From positions 1 through 5,015 of the forward strand of contig JAIPEV010000149.1 in assembly GCA_021736965.1 (NCBI GenBank): a stretch of DNA of 5,015 bases, in the 5' to 3' direction. Every line of letters begins with the position of its first letter. Position 1 is the stretch's first letter. A program made the position numbers and the translations under genes. The notes under the pieces were generated by a model. That model was not told where the DNA came from, did not search any database, and saw only the letters and a program-made list of their open reading frames with translations. Below are positions 4,623-5,015 of the stretch, in pieces. Source of the DNA: Halanaerobiales bacterium. GTDB taxonomy: Bacteria; Bacillota; Halanaerobiia; Halanaerobiales; M55B127.

Positions 4623-5015
4623 ATAAAAAAAATAGCGTTCTTGAATTTAATCATTATTATGTAGATGAATTCATATTTAAGAAAAATGATAATTTTGAAA
4701 ATAAGGAAAATAAAAAAATTAATGTAGATTTTGATTTTGATTTTGATATTAAAAGAAACCAAAATGATTTTAAAAGAATAGTAACATGCCGTATATTTGA
4801 TGAAGATTTTGCAGTTAAAAATAAACCTTTTTATTTGAAGATGAAAATTATTGGTTTGTTTACTTTGACTAATTTTGATGAAGAAAATCAAATGCATCAA
4901 GAAATAATCAAAAAAAATACTTTAGCTATACTATTTCCTTATATCAGAAGTATTATTAGTCATATGACTATGGAAATGCAAATTGGTCCGGTACAAATGC
5001 CACCTATGAATATTA
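4619..5015 (+). CDS. SecB-like chaperone of the TAC module (partial at 3' end)
   Basis: The frame runs from ATG 4619 to the window edge, giving 132 residues without a stop. The C-terminal half shows the SecB signature in order: a strand FYLKMKIIGLFTL (71-83), where SecB has its GxF turn, then AILFPYIRSIISHMT (103-117), matching the LFPYxRxxIS helix, then GPVQMPPMNI (123-132), matching the LPPxNF segment. Residues 33-60 (VDFDFDFDIK and following) fit the first SecB strands. SecB proteins are about 140-160 residues, so only a short C-terminus is likely missing. SecB tetramers hold unfolded clients. In TAC modules a SecB-like chaperone folds and protects the antitoxin. Most monoderm Firmicutes lack a general SecB, which favours a dedicated TAC role. 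The start overlaps the antitoxin stop (ATGA); GGAG at 4604-4607 is the likely ribosome site. The fold call is strong, the client is inferred from context. Confidence 0.88.
   Translation, partial: MNKKNSVLEFNHYYVDEFIFKKNDNFENKENKKINVDFDFDFDIKRNQNDFKRIVTCRIFDEDFAVKNKPFYLKMKIIGLFTLTNFDEENQMHQEIIKKNTLAILFPYIRSIISHMTMEMQIGPVQMPPMNI
4727..4747 (+). repeat. Hexamer repeat GATTTT inside the SecB-like gene
   Basis: GATTTT is repeated three times followed by GAT, in frame, encoding alternating Asp-Phe (residues 37-43). Six-base units keep the reading frame when copies are gained or lost. The alternating charged and aromatic pattern suits a beta strand with one hydrophobic face, as expected in the first strands of SecB. 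Confidence 0.8.

Noticed and set aside
4505..4900. Minus-strand open frame of 131 codons
   Set aside because: It is antisense to the antitoxin and SecB-like genes; its translation is runs of Ile, Phe and Lys typical of AT-rich antisense.
1..5015. CRISPR array or insertion sequence
   Set aside because: No regularly spaced repeats with unique spacers, and no transposase frame or terminal inverted repeats with target duplication were seen.

Overview
The window is very AT-rich with strong Shine-Dalgarno sites (AGGAGG, AAGGAG, GGGAGGG) and a tRNA fragment with encoded CCA. This suggests a low-GC Bacillota (Firmicutes) genome, of clostridial or halanaerobial type. The genus cannot be settled from the sequence alone. 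Long gene-poor spacers, a tRNA-derived attachment site and an integrase remnant mark it as part of a mobile or accessory island.

Left part (1-2123): a short spacer, then one large gene for a secreted protein. It has a signal peptide, a helical N-terminal segment, a concanavalin/LamG-like beta domain, and a transglutaminase-like domain with a visible Cys-His-Asp triad. Its biological role is unknown.

Middle part (2124-2777): no intact gene, but a compact recombination site. From left to right it holds a long hairpin, the 3' half of a tRNA-Lys(CUU) beginning exactly at the anticodon loop, an intrinsic terminator, two perfect tandem 11-bp repeats, and on the minus strand the decayed C-terminus of a tyrosine recombinase. 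The 5' half of the tRNA is missing. The arrangement therefore resembles an attP or a junction between tandem elements rather than a simple tRNA insertion. Next comes a small gene (2778-3269) for a membrane-anchored coiled-coil protein with a cysteine-containing C-terminal domain, function unknown.

Right part (3270-5015): about 490 bases of spacer with several operator-like repeats, then three tightly overlapping genes. They encode an ADP-ribosyltransferase-fold protein (3764-4351), a small, extremely acidic protein ending in LLAA (4344-4622), and a SecB-like chaperone (4619 to beyond the window end). Gene order, overlaps and protein types match a toxin-antitoxin-chaperone (TAC) module of the CmdTAC kind, where an ART toxin is held by an unstable antitoxin that a SecB-like chaperone protects. 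In characterised CmdTAC, phage infection diverts the chaperone and frees the toxin. This is the most notable content of the window; the functional assignment rests on reading folds, motifs and order, not on a database search.
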